Below, in pieces: positions 25,204 to 34,474 of a stretch of DNA of 64,000 bases. Both the position numbers and the translations under genes were made by a program. Under the pieces are notes generated by a model. The model was not told where the DNA came from, did not search any database, and worked only from the letters and a program-made list of their open reading frames with translations. The stretch is from positions 1,488,001 to 1,552,000 of the forward strand of contig NZ_CP124616.1 in assembly GCF_029958925.1 (NCBI RefSeq). Reading direction: 5' to 3'. Each line of letters starts with the position of its first letter. Within the stretch, counting starts at the first letter, position 1. The DNA comes from Tropicibacter oceani (GTDB lineage: Bacteria > Pseudomonadota > Alphaproteobacteria > Rhodobacterales > Rhodobacteraceae).

Positions 25204-26298
25204 TCAGCCCGCTGGCGGGGGCGGGGGCGGCATCACGGTGAACAGCTGCGCCAACTCGTCCACGTCCTCGGCGGTTTTCCAGCCGTCCTGACCGGGTGTC
25301 CAGACATGGGTGCCGCGCTTCAACTCGCCGCTGCTGGCCATGCGGCCCAGATCGGCCTTGGAAAACGGGCCCTTGGTCTGGCCGTTTTCGGCGATGTGCC
25401 AGACATGTTCGACCGGCGGGGGCGGGGGCGCCATGCCTGCCTGCGCAGGCGCCATGGCGGCGCCCATCTGGTTACCCATCTGCATGCCCATGGCTGCACC
25501 CATGCCCATGCCCACACCTTCGGCCATGCCGCCACCGGCACCCATGGCATCGGCGGCCTTGTATTTCATGTAATCGTCCAGATTGCCGGTGATCCCGCGG
25601 CTGGTGCGATCGTCCAGCGCCTTTTCGACCGCCGGAGGCAGGCTGATGTTCTCGATGTACAGCTCGGGAATGGTCAGCCCGTATTGCGCGATGGTCGGGT
25701 CGATCGCCTGCGCGATCAGCTTGCCGACCTCGCCGGTGTTGGCCGCCATGTCCAGCACCGGGATGCCGCTTTGGGCGATCGCCTTGCTGAAGTCCTGAAC
25801 GATGATGTTGCGGATCTGGCTGCTGATCTCGTCCATGGTGAATTCGCCGTCGGTGCCGACGATTTCGCGCATGAACAGGGCCGGATCGCCCACCTTGACC
25901 GTATAGGTGCCAAAGGCCCGGATCCGCGTCGGCCCGAATTCGGGATCGCGCAGCATGATCGGGTTCTTGGTGCCCCACTTGAGATCAGTAAAGCGGTTGG
26001 TGCTGACAAAGTAGATCTCGGACTTGAACGGCGATTTGAAGCCGTGGTCCCAGTGCTGCAGCGACGTCATGATCGGCATGTTGTTGGTTTCAAGCATGTA
26101 CAGGCCGGGCGTGAAGACATCCGCCAACTGCCCTTCGTGCACGAAAACCGCCGCCTGTCCTTCGCGGACCGTCAGCTTGGCGCCGTATTTGATTTCATGG
26201 CCTTCACGCTCAAAGCGCCAGACCATGGTGTCGCGGGTGTCATCGGTCCATTCGATGACGTCGATAAACTGGCCCGAGAGGAAATCCAGAATGCCCAT
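25204..26298 (-). CDS. SPFH-domain protein with C-terminal GYF_2 domain
   Basis: 364 residues. Residues about 20-230 are an SPFH/virion-core-like domain (EGQAAVFVHEGQLADVFTPG near its start), followed by a glycine/methionine-rich linker and a GYF_2 domain (HVWHIAENGQTKGPFSKADL ... HVWTPGQDGWKTAED). The start at 26298 has AAGGAG 9 nt upstream. Such proteins form membrane-associated oligomers and often accompany stress or TelA-type genes. It is the last gene of a seven-gene minus-strand operon and its stop abuts the transposon-derived region. Confidence 0.85.
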   Translation of the reverse strand: MGILDFLSGQFIDVIEWTDDTRDTMVWRFEREGHEIKYGAKLTVREGQAAVFVHEGQLADVFTPGLYMLETNNMPIMTSLQHWDHGFKSPFKSEIYFVSTNRFTDLKWGTKNPIMLRDPEFGPTRIRAFGTYTVKVGDPALFMREIVGTDGEFTMDEISSQIRNIIVQDFSKAIAQSGIPVLDMAANTGEVGKLIAQAIDPTIAQYGLTIPELYIENISLPPAVEKALDDRTSRGITGNLDDYMKYKAADAMGAGGGMAEGVGMGMGAAMGMQMGNQMGAAMAPAQAGMAPPPPPVEHVWHIAENGQTKGPFSKADLGRMASSGELKRGTHVWTPGQDGWKTAEDVDELAQLFTVMPPPPPPAG

Positions 26299-26320
26299 GT
26301 CAGTAATCTCCTTGGTTTTG

Positions 26321-27301
26321 TCAGCTTGACCCGGCGCCTGCCAGCTCTGCCGCCCTTTCGACGACAATCGGACGGGCCTCGTCTGCGCTCATTCCGGGGC
26401 GCAGGCGCGGGTCATAGAGGATTTTCAGCAGCATCTCGTCATGTACGGTCAAAAGCGCGAATTCGTCGTCGTCGTTGAAGATCGACGGCCGCGCGCGCGG
26501 ATCGTCGTTACCCAGCCCCAACCCCTGCGCCACTTCTTCGTGGATGCAGGACCGGCGCAGCAGGTCGGGGTGTTCCGACCGGATCACCGCGATGGCTTCG
26601 CCGTATTCATAGCCGCCCTGGGTTTCGGAAAAGGCGATCACAAGGCAGTGGATCGAGCGGGGCAGGTTGTCGAACAGGTCCAGCGAGGCAAGGTTGACGT
26701 CCGGCACCAGCTGCTGAATGCGCGGCTTGATCCGGTCCTTGTCATCCTCGGACATGAACAGCACGTGGAAATTCGCGCCGCTTGTGCCCATGGAAATCGG
26801 GTGGCCTGTGATCCGGCCCAGCTTGGCGGCGTATTCGGCCAGCCAGGCGCGGTCCTCGGCGATCTGGTCTCTGGGGACGCGCGGGCCGAATTCGACCGAG
26901 ATGCGGATCGGCTTGGTCCATTTCTTGATGGCGCCCAGATCGCCGCGCGACGGGGTCAGGCCCGCGCCGCGTTCGTATTCTTCGGCCAGGGCGATGCGCT
27001 CGAAATTGCGCGCCAGCATGGTGTCGGTGAACTGCGTGTCCGGCCCGCCGCCATCGGTGCGCAAAAGCCCGCGCACCAACAGATCTTTCTGGATGCGCGC
27101 GTAATAACGCTGCAGGTCCAGGCTGGCCGCCGAGGGGCCGGGTTCCGGCGCCGGGGCCGCAGGTTTGACCACGGCGGCAGGGCGGACCTGCGGCGTGACT
27201 TCGGTTGTGCGCGGGGCAAGCGCCGTGCTGTCACAGGCCGCAAGACCCATGATGGCAAGGCCGGCAGCCAGGGCCACCGCTTTGCTGCCCCGTCGCATCA
27301 T
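26321..27301 (-). CDS. DUF2927-type lipoprotein, putative metallopeptidase-like
   Basis: 326 residues with a lipoprotein signal (MMRRGSKAVALAAGLAIMGL followed by AACDS; Cys23 would be lipidated). The C-terminal two-thirds match the DUF2927 type, including CIHEEVAQGLGLGNDD, an HExxx motif reminiscent of metallopeptidases though not a full HExxH. The ATG overlaps the telA stop (ATGA). Predicted outer- or inner-membrane-anchored periplasmic protein; the role is unknown but tied to TelA by coupling. Confidence 0.75.
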   Translation of the reverse strand: MMRRGSKAVALAAGLAIMGLAACDSTALAPRTTEVTPQVRPAAVVKPAAPAPEPGPSAASLDLQRYYARIQKDLLVRGLLRTDGGGPDTQFTDTMLARNFERIALAEEYERGAGLTPSRGDLGAIKKWTKPIRISVEFGPRVPRDQIAEDRAWLAEYAAKLGRITGHPISMGTSGANFHVLFMSEDDKDRIKPRIQQLVPDVNLASLDLFDNLPRSIHCLVIAFSETQGGYEYGEAIAVIRSEHPDLLRRSCIHEEVAQGLGLGNDDPRARPSIFNDDDEFALLTVHDEMLLKILYDPRLRPGMSADEARPIVVERAAELAGAGSS

Positions 27302-28500
27302 CAGCTGGCCGGAACCGAGGTCGCGGCGTTGTCGCCGGTCCCGGTCTTGCGCGCCTTGGCGCTGGCCAGGGTGTCGCGCAGTTCCGCTTCCATCTTTTTC
27401 AGCTCGGCCTCTGCCTCGGCGCGGCGCTTCTTGCCTTCGTCGGCGATCTGCAGGCTTTCCTGGATGGTGCCGATCAGATCGGCATTGGCCTGCTTGACTG
27501 CCTCGATGTCAAAGACGCCGCGTTCCATTTCTTCGCGGATCATCTTGTTGCTGTCGCGCAGGTTCTTGGCGTTCGAGGTCAGCAGCTCGTTCGTCAGGTC
27601 GTTGGCGTCGCGCACGGCGGCGGCGGCTTCGGCGCTGCGCTGGATGGTGACGGCCTGCGCCAGCTGGGTTTCCCACAGCGGCACGGTGTTCACGAGGGTC
27701 GAGTTGATCTTGGTCACCAGCGACTTGTCGTTTTCCTGAACCAGACGGATCGAGGGCAGCGACTGCATCGTCACCTGGCGGGTCAGTTTCAGGTCATGCA
27801 CCCGGCGTTCCAGATCGTCGCGCGCGGCGCGCAGGTCGCGCAGTTCCTGCGCCTTGATCATCTGGTCGCCCTCGGGCGCGGCCTGCACCGCGGCTTCGGC
27901 GGCGGGGATGTCCTTGCTGTCCAGCTCTTTCAGCTTTTCCTCGCCGGCGGCGATGTAAAGCGCCAGCTCGTCATAGAACTGCAGGGTCTTTTCATAGAGC
28001 AGGTCCAGCGACTTGATGTCTTTCAGCAGCTTGTGCTCGTGCTCCAGCAGGTTGTCCGTCACGCGGTCGATCTGGCTTTGCACTTCTTCGAAACGGGCGG
28101 TGAACTTGGCGAAGGGCGCGGCGCGGCCGATCAGCTTTTCCCACCAGCTGCGTTCGCGGCGCACGTCCAGTTCCGACACGCTGAAGCCGCGGATCGTGGT
28201 GACGATCCCGCGCAAGGAATCGCCCGCCGGGCCGACGTCCTTGTTGCGCACGTCGGTCAGCATCGCCTGAGAGATTTCCTGCAATTCCGCCTGCGCGGCC
28301 GAGCCGAAGGACACGATCGACTGGGTGTCGCCCATGTCGATTTCGTCCATCCGTGTGCGGATTTCCTCGCCCACTTCGGCCGGGGCCTCGGCCAGCGGCA
28401 CGATGGCATTTGCGGCTGCCGGTTCGGGCAGGATGATGGCGTTGACTTCTTCGACTTCGGCCAATGCGGCCTGGGCTTTTTGACGTACGTTTTCGGACAT
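27301..28500 (-). CDS. TelA-family toxic-anion resistance protein
   Basis: 399 residues, predominantly long coiled-coil helices, with the typical TelA/KlaA core (WWEKLIGRAAPFAKFTARFE, then QIDRVTDNLLEHEHKLLKDI). The family is linked to tellurite and antimicrobial tolerance and to envelope stress; biochemical function is unknown. It is cytosolic or peripheral. The downstream lipoprotein overlaps by 1 bp and XpaC-like genes lie upstream, the same partnership as in Firmicutes. Confidence 0.9.
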   Translation of the reverse strand: MSENVRQKAQAALAEVEEVNAIILPEPAAANAIVPLAEAPAEVGEEIRTRMDEIDMGDTQSIVSFGSAAQAELQEISQAMLTDVRNKDVGPAGDSLRGIVTTIRGFSVSELDVRRERSWWEKLIGRAAPFAKFTARFEEVQSQIDRVTDNLLEHEHKLLKDIKSLDLLYEKTLQFYDELALYIAAGEEKLKELDSKDIPAAEAAVQAAPEGDQMIKAQELRDLRAARDDLERRVHDLKLTRQVTMQSLPSIRLVQENDKSLVTKINSTLVNTVPLWETQLAQAVTIQRSAEAAAAVRDANDLTNELLTSNAKNLRDSNKMIREEMERGVFDIEAVKQANADLIGTIQESLQIADEGKKRRAEAEAELKKMEAELRDTLASAKARKTGTGDNAATSVPAS

Positions 28501-28525
28501 GGGGTCCCCCGTTTTTATACTTCAC

Positions 28526-29422
28526 TCATCTCGGATCGAGATGCACACCTTCGCGCTGCAAGCGGTCGCGCAGCACATCTATTTCGACGGTCAGGTCGGC
28601 GTTGTTGTCCAGCAAGAGCTTTTGCGTTTTCTTGCCAAAGGTTTCTTCCAGATCGGTCAGCAGCATCATGAAGTCCGACTTTGCGCTGCGGTCCTGGGTG
28701 CGCGCATAGATGTCGGCAAACTTGATCGCCGCATCCTTGGCGCCCATCAGGTAGACGCCCAGGAACTTGCGCGCGGCGGACAGATCACGCGGATCTTCTT
28801 CGACCGTGCGGGTCAATTCGCGCACCTTGATCTGAAACCGTTCAACCCGCGCCTCGACCTGCCGGTCGCCGGCGCGCTTGATGGCGTCACTCATGGCGGT
28901 CAGGTGCTTTTCGGCCTCGTCCACGACCCGCGCGACGCGGTCCTGCTGAAAGGTGTCGACACCTTCCATGCCCTTGTCCTTCAGTGGGTCGATGCCAAAG
29001 GCGCCGATATGCAGCGCGCCAGCGGCGGCGCCAAAGATCACGGGGGCGAACAGGCCCGGTTCGTTCTTGTAGACGGCGATCCCGGCCCCCACGGCGCAAA
29101 GCGCGGCGGCGAAAATCTTGCGCGGAATGCCGGGGCGGCGCGCCACGCGGCGTTCGTCAAAGGCGGCCTGCGCCCGCAGCCCGTCGCGCAGCAACCAAGC
29201 GCCCAGCAACAAGGTGCCCGCGCCGATCAATCCGATGGCCAGCCCGGTGGCGCCATCGTTCAGCGACATCGCCGCCAGAACGATCGGCGGGACAAACAGA
29301 ACGTTCGACCGCGCGCCGACCGGATCGACCTTGGCCCCCTTGTAGGCGGGGGTTTCGGGGCGATCCTCGGCGGTGGTCGTGCTGCCATCGGGGCTGTATT
29401 TTCCGCCAAAACGCTGTGCCAT
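28526..29422 (-). CDS. XpaC-like membrane protein, paralogue 1
   Basis: 298 residues. Two hydrophobic pairs in the N-terminal half (VPPIVLAAMSLND ... LIGAGTLLLGAWLL; IFAAALCAVGAGIAV) precede a helical cytosolic half (KHLTAMSDAIKRAGDRQVEA). This is the layout of the 5-bromo-4-chloroindolyl phosphate hydrolysis (XpaC) family, usually paired with TelA. The GxxP(L/M)xDKG motif (GIDPLKDKGME) is shared with the paralogue at 29597. The start at 29422 is chosen because the preceding 29-codon ORF stops 1 nt before it; an ATG at 29437 is possible. Confidence 0.75.
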   Translation of the reverse strand: MAQRFGGKYSPDGSTTTAEDRPETPAYKGAKVDPVGARSNVLFVPPIVLAAMSLNDGATGLAIGLIGAGTLLLGAWLLRDGLRAQAAFDERRVARRPGIPRKIFAAALCAVGAGIAVYKNEPGLFAPVIFGAAAGALHIGAFGIDPLKDKGMEGVDTFQQDRVARVVDEAEKHLTAMSDAIKRAGDRQVEARVERFQIKVRELTRTVEEDPRDLSAARKFLGVYLMGAKDAAIKFADIYARTQDRSAKSDFMMLLTDLEETFGKKTQKLLLDNNADLTVEIDVLRDRLQREGVHLDPR

Positions 29423-29423
29423 G

Positions 29424-29513
29424 TCAGACGCCCCCAAGCCAGCCGGTGACGACCCCGAAAAGGAGTACGATCAAAAGGACATAGGTCACTTTTTGCAAGG
29501 CTGTTGTGGACAT
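29424..29513 (-). CDS. 29-residue single-span membrane microprotein
   Basis: MSTTALQKVTYVLL followed by a hydrophobic helix and WLGGV. GGGGG lies a few bases upstream of the ATG, and the stop is separated by one base from the xpaC-like start (TGACATG), indicating translational coupling. No family is recognised. Its reality rests on position, ribosome-binding site and the clean transmembrane helix. Confidence 0.5.
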   Translation of the reverse strand: MSTTALQKVTYVLLIVLLFGVVTGWLGGV

Positions 29514-29596
29514 GGAACCCCCAAGGCACTTCGACTTTGCCCAAAACTTAAGGGCAAAATGCTGCACTTGCTAGGGGGAACTGGACAAAGCCTTTG

Positions 29597-30427
29597 TCAG
29601 GCGGCGCTTTCTCGCGGCATCCGGCCCAGAAGCATATCAGCCTCCATGTCAAAGACATCGCGCCCGGATTTCACGCCGCCGCGGCGGGCGCGGTCTTCGA
29701 AGCTTTCGGCCAGAACCTGGATTTTCGCCAGATAGCGGCGGCGGGCAAAGGCAAAATCGAGTGCATTGCGCGACGCCTCGAGGCGGTCCACTTCGTTACC
29801 GAAAATCTCGATGAACTTGCTGATCGGCTTGCGCAGGCGCGCCAGAACGCGAAGGTCCGAAGACAGCGCCCGGGTGATCCGGGTGGCCATGTTGCGCGCG
29901 GCATCGGTGCGCAGGGTCAGTTCGGTATCGCCCAGCACGGCCACGCGTTCGGACAGCTCGATCAGGATTTCCTCCACCAGGTCCACGTAATCCGCGGCCT
30001 CAAGCCGGGCCAGAACGTCGGGGTCGTCCAGACCCTTGTCCTGCATCGGGTCCAGCCCAAAGGCCATCACCCCCAGGCCAAAGGCGATGAGGCCCAGCAG
30101 CAGCGGCAGCAGCAGCGAGTCGAAGTGCATTCCCGCCAGGATCAAGACCATGACGCCAATCAGCAGGCTGCCCAGGGTTTTGCGCGGCAGGCGCGGTTTT
30201 ATTGCGACCGCGGCGGCGTCATAGTCACGTTGCTCTTTCTGACCGGTGGCGATCAGGCGCAGGGCGGTGGCCAGCAGGGCCATTTCGATCACGGCGATGA
30301 CGATGCTGACGGCCGAATCCTGAAACAGCCACAAGACAAGAGGAAAGGCAGCAAGCAACAGAACGTTCAAACCAGGGTCGAACGACGTCTTGCCCATTTG
30401 TGCCAGTGCTTGCAGTCGGTGTTTCAT
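29597..30427 (-). CDS. XpaC-like membrane protein, paralogue 2
   Basis: 276 residues. Four hydrophobic segments lie in the N-terminal half (NVLLLAAFPLVLWLF; IVIAVIEMALLATALRL; LGSLLIGVMVLILAG; LLLPLLLGLIAFGLG), then FGLDPMQDKGLDD and a cytosolic helical domain. Same order and shared DP-x-x-DKG motif as the 28526 protein, so an in-operon duplication. Probably works with TelA in a membrane complex; inference from synteny. Confidence 0.7.
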   Translation of the reverse strand: MKHRLQALAQMGKTSFDPGLNVLLLAAFPLVLWLFQDSAVSIVIAVIEMALLATALRLIATGQKEQRDYDAAAVAIKPRLPRKTLGSLLIGVMVLILAGMHFDSLLLPLLLGLIAFGLGVMAFGLDPMQDKGLDDPDVLARLEAADYVDLVEEILIELSERVAVLGDTELTLRTDAARNMATRITRALSSDLRVLARLRKPISKFIEIFGNEVDRLEASRNALDFAFARRRYLAKIQVLAESFEDRARRGGVKSGRDVFDMEADMLLGRMPRESAA

Positions 30428-30439
30428 GTCGCCAGTCCG

Positions 30440-30637
30440 TTACATGTAGCAAAGCGCAAAGATCAGCAGCCACAACATCGCAAACGAGGCGCGCGGGATC
30501 AGTTCGCCGGACTTATGGGCCCGCATCGCAGCCGCACTGAGGGTGGCATAGGTGTCCTGAAGGACCATGCGCAGGCCACCCAGGGCCATCAGCAAGGAGC
30601 CAACAAGAATCGCGAGTGTCAGAAGCGTGATCATCAT
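30440..30637 (-). CDS. 65-residue double-span membrane protein
   Basis: Two hydrophobic helices (MMITLLTLAILVGSLLMALG and FAMLWLLIFALCYM) connected by a short charged loop. First gene of the TelA/XpaC operon, 12 bp ahead of xpaC paralogue 2. No family recognised. Confidence 0.6.
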   Translation of the reverse strand: MMITLLTLAILVGSLLMALGGLRMVLQDTYATLSAAAMRAHKSGELIPRASFAMLWLLIFALCYM

Positions 30638-30724
30638 GCTTCCAAGCTGGTCGCGAAACCGGGCAAAAAGGGGGCAAGGCTCGGGAGATTCAAAGAATAG
30701 TTAAGGCAATCCTAAGCCGGGCGG

Positions 30725-31543
30725 TCAGGGTTTGCCACGTTTGGGGGCGCGGTTGCGCTGCACCTTGGGCTTGGCCTTGGCGGTGCCGGTGTTGGGCGTG
30801 TCCATCTCGAGCCCCAGCTGGTCGCGCAGTATCTTGCGGCGCACGGGCTCGACTTCGCCCGGTTTCAGCTGGCCCAGCTGGAAGGGGCCATAAGAAACCC
30901 GGATCAGCCGGTTCACGGTCAACCCGATGTCGATCATGGCGCGGCGGATTTCGCGGTTCTTGCCTTCTCGCAGGCCGACGGTCAGCCAGGCATTGGCCCC
31001 TTGCTGGCGGTCGATGCTGACGATCATCGGCTGGAATTTCTGCCCGTCCACCTCGATGCCCTTGCGCAGCGGTTCCAGCGTGGCGTCGGTCGGGCGGCCG
31101 TTGACGCGCACGCGGTAGCGGCGCAGCCAGCCGGTCGAGGGCAGTTCCATCTTGCGCTTGAGGGCGCCGTCGTTGGTCAGCAGCAACAGCCCTTCGGAGT
31201 TCAGGTCAAGCCGTCCGACGCTCATCACGCGGGGCATGTCCTCGGGCAGGTCGTCATAGATCGTCGGGCGGCCCTGTTCGTCCTTGTTGGTGGTCACAAG
31301 GCCGGTGGGCTTGTGATACAGCCACAGCTTGGGTTCCTCGGGGGCGTCCAGCGGTTTGCCGTCGACGACGATCCTGTCCTTGTCGGTGACGTTCAGGGCG
31401 GCGCGGTCGATGACCTTGCCGTTGACCTCGATCCGGCCCGCTTCGATCATGCGTTCCACTTCGCGGCGCGATGCAATGCCGGCGCGGGCGATGACCTTGG
31501 CGATCCGGTCGCCGGGCGGGGGGGAGGAAGGGTTCTGAGCCAT
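30725..31543 (-). CDS. RluB/RsuA-family 23S rRNA pseudouridine synthase
   Basis: 272 residues. An N-terminal S4 domain (RIAKVIARAGIASRREVERM) precedes a catalytic domain with GRLDLNSEG, whose Asp is the nucleophile, plus LREGKNREIRRAM. It modifies rRNA in the cytosol; a 23S helix-69/90-type target is likely for RluB but the exact position is not shown. The C-terminus is basic, with a lysine/arginine-rich tail. It is divergent from tadA with a gap of under 90 bp. Confidence 0.85.
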   Translation of the reverse strand: MAQNPSSPPPGDRIAKVIARAGIASRREVERMIEAGRIEVNGKVIDRAALNVTDKDRIVVDGKPLDAPEEPKLWLYHKPTGLVTTNKDEQGRPTIYDDLPEDMPRVMSVGRLDLNSEGLLLLTNDGALKRKMELPSTGWLRRYRVRVNGRPTDATLEPLRKGIEVDGQKFQPMIVSIDRQQGANAWLTVGLREGKNREIRRAMIDIGLTVNRLIRVSYGPFQLGQLKPGEVEPVRRKILRDQLGLEMDTPNTGTAKAKPKVQRNRAPKRGKP

Positions 31544-31630
31544 GCCGCCCCTCTACCGCAAATCGCGGGGCTGTCAAAGCGCTCGTTCGATCCCCCTTGG
31601 GGTTTGATGCGCAGACTTGTATGAGGGGCC

Positions 31631-32080
31631 ATGACGTTCACCAGCCATATGGATCGCGCCCTGGCGCAGGCCCGTGCCGCCGCCGAGCGCGGCGAGGTGC
31701 CGGTTGGCGCCGTCGTGGTGTCGCCGTCGGGCGCGGTGGTCGCCGAGGCGGGCAACCGCACGCGCGAATGCAACGATCCCACCGCCCATGCCGAGATTCT
31801 GGCGATCCGCGCAGCCTGCGCGGCGCTGGGGGTGGAACGCCTGCCCGATCACGATCTTTACGTCACGCTGGAGCCTTGCCCGATGTGCGCCGCGGCCATT
31901 TCCTTTGCCCGGATCCGCCGCCTGTATTATGGCGCGCAGGATCCCAAATCGGGCGGGGTGGCGCATGGGGCGCGGGTCTATGCGCATCCGCAGTGCCATC
32001 ACAGGCCCGAAGTTTATGACGGGCTGTCCGAAGACCGCTGTGCCGCGCTGCTGCGCGATTTTTTCGAAGGAAAGCGCTGA
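31631..32080 (+). CDS. tadA: tRNA-specific adenosine-34 deaminase
   Basis: 149 residues, the usual TadA length. Zinc site: His in PTAHAEIL with the catalytic Glu, and PCPMCAAAI providing the cysteines. Converts A34 to inosine in tRNA-Arg(ACG), allowing CGN decoding, and is essential in most bacteria. The downstream pseudouridine synthase starts 2 bp after the stop, so this is a two-gene RNA-modification operon. Confidence 0.93.
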   Translation: MTFTSHMDRALAQARAAAERGEVPVGAVVVSPSGAVVAEAGNRTRECNDPTAHAEILAIRAACAALGVERLPDHDLYVTLEPCPMCAAAISFARIRRLYYGAQDPKSGGVAHGARVYAHPQCHHRPEVYDGLSEDRCAALLRDFFEGKR

Positions 32081-32081
32081 G

Positions 32082-32639
32082 ATGGCGCAGGTGATCCTGT
32101 TCAACAAACCCTACGGGGTGCTGTCGCAATTCACCGACAAGGGCACCGAGGCCAGCCCGCGCCCGACCTTGTCGGCCTATATCGACCTTCCCGGCGTCTA
32201 TCCCGCCGGGCGGCTGGACCGCGACAGCGAAGGGTTGATGGTGCTGACCGACGATGGCCGCCTGCAGGCCCGGATTTCCAGCCCCAAATTCAAGCGACCC
32301 AAGACCTACCTGGTGCAGGTCGAAGGCCAGCCAGAGCAGGCGCAACTGGAGGCGCTGCGCGGGGGCGTGACGCTGAAAGACGGTTTGACCCGCCCCGCCA
32401 AGGCCGAATTGATCTCCGAGCCCGCGCTTTGGGAGCGTGACCCGCCCGTGCGGTTCCGCAAATCGGTGCCGGATGCTTGGCTGCGCCTGACCATCACGGA
32501 AGGACGCAACCGCCAGGTGCGCCGGATGACGGCCCATGTCGGCCTGCCTTGCTTGCGTCTGGTGCGTTGGTCGGTGGGGGACTGGACGCTGGACGGATTG
32601 GCCCCAGGGGTGTGGCGCGCGGTTCAGGCGTCGGTGTGA
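32082..32639 (+). CDS. RluE-like pseudouridine synthase
   Basis: 185 residues without an S4 domain, as in RluE/RluF-like enzymes. Catalytic GRLDRDSEG and [12 protein letters not shown] motifs are present. Likely modifies a 23S rRNA uridine (position 2457 in the E. coli RluE case). It starts 2 bp after tadA. Confidence 0.85.
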   Translation: MAQVILFNKPYGVLSQFTDKGTEASPRPTLSAYIDLPGVYPAGRLDRDSEGLMVLTDDGRLQARISSPKFKRPKTYLVQVEGQPEQAQLEALRGGVTLKDGLTRPAKAELISEPALWERDPPVRFRKSVPDAWLRLTITEGRNRQVRRMTAHVGLPCLRLVRWSVGDWTLDGLAPGVWRAVQASV

Positions 32640-32697
32640 GGGGCCAGCCCCTCACACTCCCCGGAGTATTTTCACCAAGAAGAAGCGCAAGGGGTCT

Positions 32698-33588
32698 TCA
32701 GACCCATTTGGCCAGGGGCGGCAGGCTCATCAGCACGGCGTTGGCGTCGTGGCCGGTGGCGAGGCCGAACTTGGTGCCCCGGTCGTAGACAAGGTTATAT
32801 TCGGCATAAAGGCCGCGGTGGACCAATTGCGTGTCCTTGTCGGCCTCGGAGAAGTCCTGGACGCGGCGCTTTTCCACCAGCGGCAGGAAGGCGGGCAGGA
32901 AGGCGCGGCCGATGTCCCGGGTCAGGGCGAAATCGGCGGCCCAGTCGCCGCTGTTGCGGTCATCCATGAAGATGCCGCCGACGCCGCGGGCACGGTTGCG
33001 GTGCGGGATGTAGAAATATTCGTCGGCCCACGCCTTGAGCCTAGGGTAGAGGTCATCGCCGTGCGGGTCGAGATGGGTTTTTTGCGCGGCGTGGAAATGC
33101 GCGGTGTCCTCGTCGTATTCGATGCAGGGGTTGAGGTCAGAGCCGCCGCCGAACCACCATGCGCCGGGCGTCCAGAACATCCGGGTGTTCATGTGCACGG
33201 CGGGGCAATGCGGGTTTTGCATATGCGCCACGAGGCTGATGCCGCTGGCCCAGAACTGCGGGTTTTCGGCGATGCCGGGAACGCCGCGGGCGGCCATGGC
33301 CTTTTGCGCGGCCTCGCCCAGGGTACCGTAGACGGTCGAGACATTGACCCCGACCTTTTCGAACACCCGCCCGCCGCGCATCACGCTCATCAATCCGCCG
33401 CCGGCGTCGCTGCCATCATCGGACTGGCGTTTGGTTTGCGTGACCTCAAAGCGGCCCGCGTCGGCGCTGGCGAAGGGGCCGCTGGCGTGGCTGTCCTCAA
33501 GCCCTTCGAAGGCGGCGACGATTTCGTCGCGCAACTGGCGGAACCACGCGCTGGCCTGTTGTTTTTCGGTTTCCATGGCGTTGGACAT
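32698..33588 (-). CDS. hemF: Oxygen-dependent coproporphyrinogen III oxidase
   Basis: 296 residues, typical for aerobic HemF. Conserved GGRVFEKVGVNVSTVYG near residue 70 and the active-site segment HMQNPHCPAVHMNTRMF; a C-terminal half with GIFMDDRNSGDWAADFA is also characteristic. Decarboxylates two propionates of coproporphyrinogen III to give protoporphyrinogen IX in haem and chlorophyll synthesis. The ATG at 33588 follows GGAGGG. It lies apart from hemC/hemE in this window. Confidence 0.93.
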   Translation of the reverse strand: MSNAMETEKQQASAWFRQLRDEIVAAFEGLEDSHASGPFASADAGRFEVTQTKRQSDDGSDAGGGLMSVMRGGRVFEKVGVNVSTVYGTLGEAAQKAMAARGVPGIAENPQFWASGISLVAHMQNPHCPAVHMNTRMFWTPGAWWFGGGSDLNPCIEYDEDTAHFHAAQKTHLDPHGDDLYPRLKAWADEYFYIPHRNRARGVGGIFMDDRNSGDWAADFALTRDIGRAFLPAFLPLVEKRRVQDFSEADKDTQLVHRGLYAEYNLVYDRGTKFGLATGHDANAVLMSLPPLAKWV

Positions 33589-33626
33589 CGGTGCCCTCCA
33601 GTGTTGGTGAGATGTGGTGCCGCGGG

Positions 33627-34427
33627 TCAGTGGGCGGGGGCGGCCACCGGGTCCAGCAGGGTGCGCCCGCCATCGATTGTCATGATCTGCCCGGTGACAA
33701 AGCCGGCCGCCTCGCTGGCAAGGAATTGAACCGCTTCGGTCAACTCGCCCGGTGCGGCGATGCGGCCCAGGGGGGTGTGGGCCTCGATCTCGGTGCGAAA
33801 TTCCGAGTGTTCCTTCAGCGTGTCCTTGAGGCTGGCGGACATGACCGACCCGAAGGCCAGCCCGTTGACCCGGATGCGCTGGGGCGCCAGCGCCACGGCC
33901 AGGCCCCGGGTCATCTGGTCCAGGGCCGCGCAGGACACCGAATAGCCCAGCAGGTCGGGATGCACACGCTGCCCGGCGATCGACGACAGGTTGACGATGG
34001 CGCCAACCTGACCTTCGGTCTGGCCTTCGGCCTGCTTGATCATCCGCTTGGCCACAATCTGGCTGAGCCGCAGCGCCGTCATCAGGTTCTGGGACAGCAT
34101 CTGGTCCATCGAACCATCATCCAGGTCCAGGGGGTCCGAATGCAGCATCTGGCGCGAGCCGTTGACCAGGATGTCGACGCGGTCAAAGGCGTCCAGCGTG
34201 GCCGACAGCAGGTTGGCCAGGGTCAGGCGTTCGCGCAGGTCGCCGGCGAAATACCGCATGTTGCCGTCTTCGCAGACCTCGCCGCATTCCTTGACCAGGC
34301 GGGTTTCGTCCATGTCGGCAAAGACCACATTGGCACCCTTGTCGACGAAATGCCGCGCGATGGCCAGTCCGACGCCATTTGCGGCCCCGGTCACGATGGC
34401 GGTCTTGCCTTCGATGCTGAAACTCAT
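33627..34427 (-). CDS. Short-chain dehydrogenase/reductase
   Basis: 266 residues. NAD(P)-binding TGAANGVG at residues about 12-19, NLSSIAGQ with the catalytic Ser, and a C-terminal FVTGQIMTIDGGRTL are SDR features; the usual YxxxK appears altered: the position after the Ser segment reads LGYSVSCAALDQM, with Tyr but no Lys four residues on. That suggests altered or lost activity. A substrate cannot be inferred. The start at 34427 gives the standard SDR N-terminus. It lies between the rsmC-like methyltransferase gene and hemF on the same strand. Confidence 0.8.
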   Translation of the reverse strand: MSFSIEGKTAIVTGAANGVGLAIARHFVDKGANVVFADMDETRLVKECGEVCEDGNMRYFAGDLRERLTLANLLSATLDAFDRVDILVNGSRQMLHSDPLDLDDGSMDQMLSQNLMTALRLSQIVAKRMIKQAEGQTEGQVGAIVNLSSIAGQRVHPDLLGYSVSCAALDQMTRGLAVALAPQRIRVNGLAFGSVMSASLKDTLKEHSEFRTEIEAHTPLGRIAAPGELTEAVQFLASEAAGFVTGQIMTIDGGRTLLDPVAAPAH

Positions 34428-34474
34428 GGGAAAGGCCCTTTTGTCAGGTGCAAAGCAGCGGGAATATCCGATCC

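Noticed and set aside
29260-29544. 94-codon minus-strand frame overlapping the XpaC-like gene.
   Set aside because: It is out of frame with the XpaC protein and with the coupled 29-codon ORF and shows no domain.
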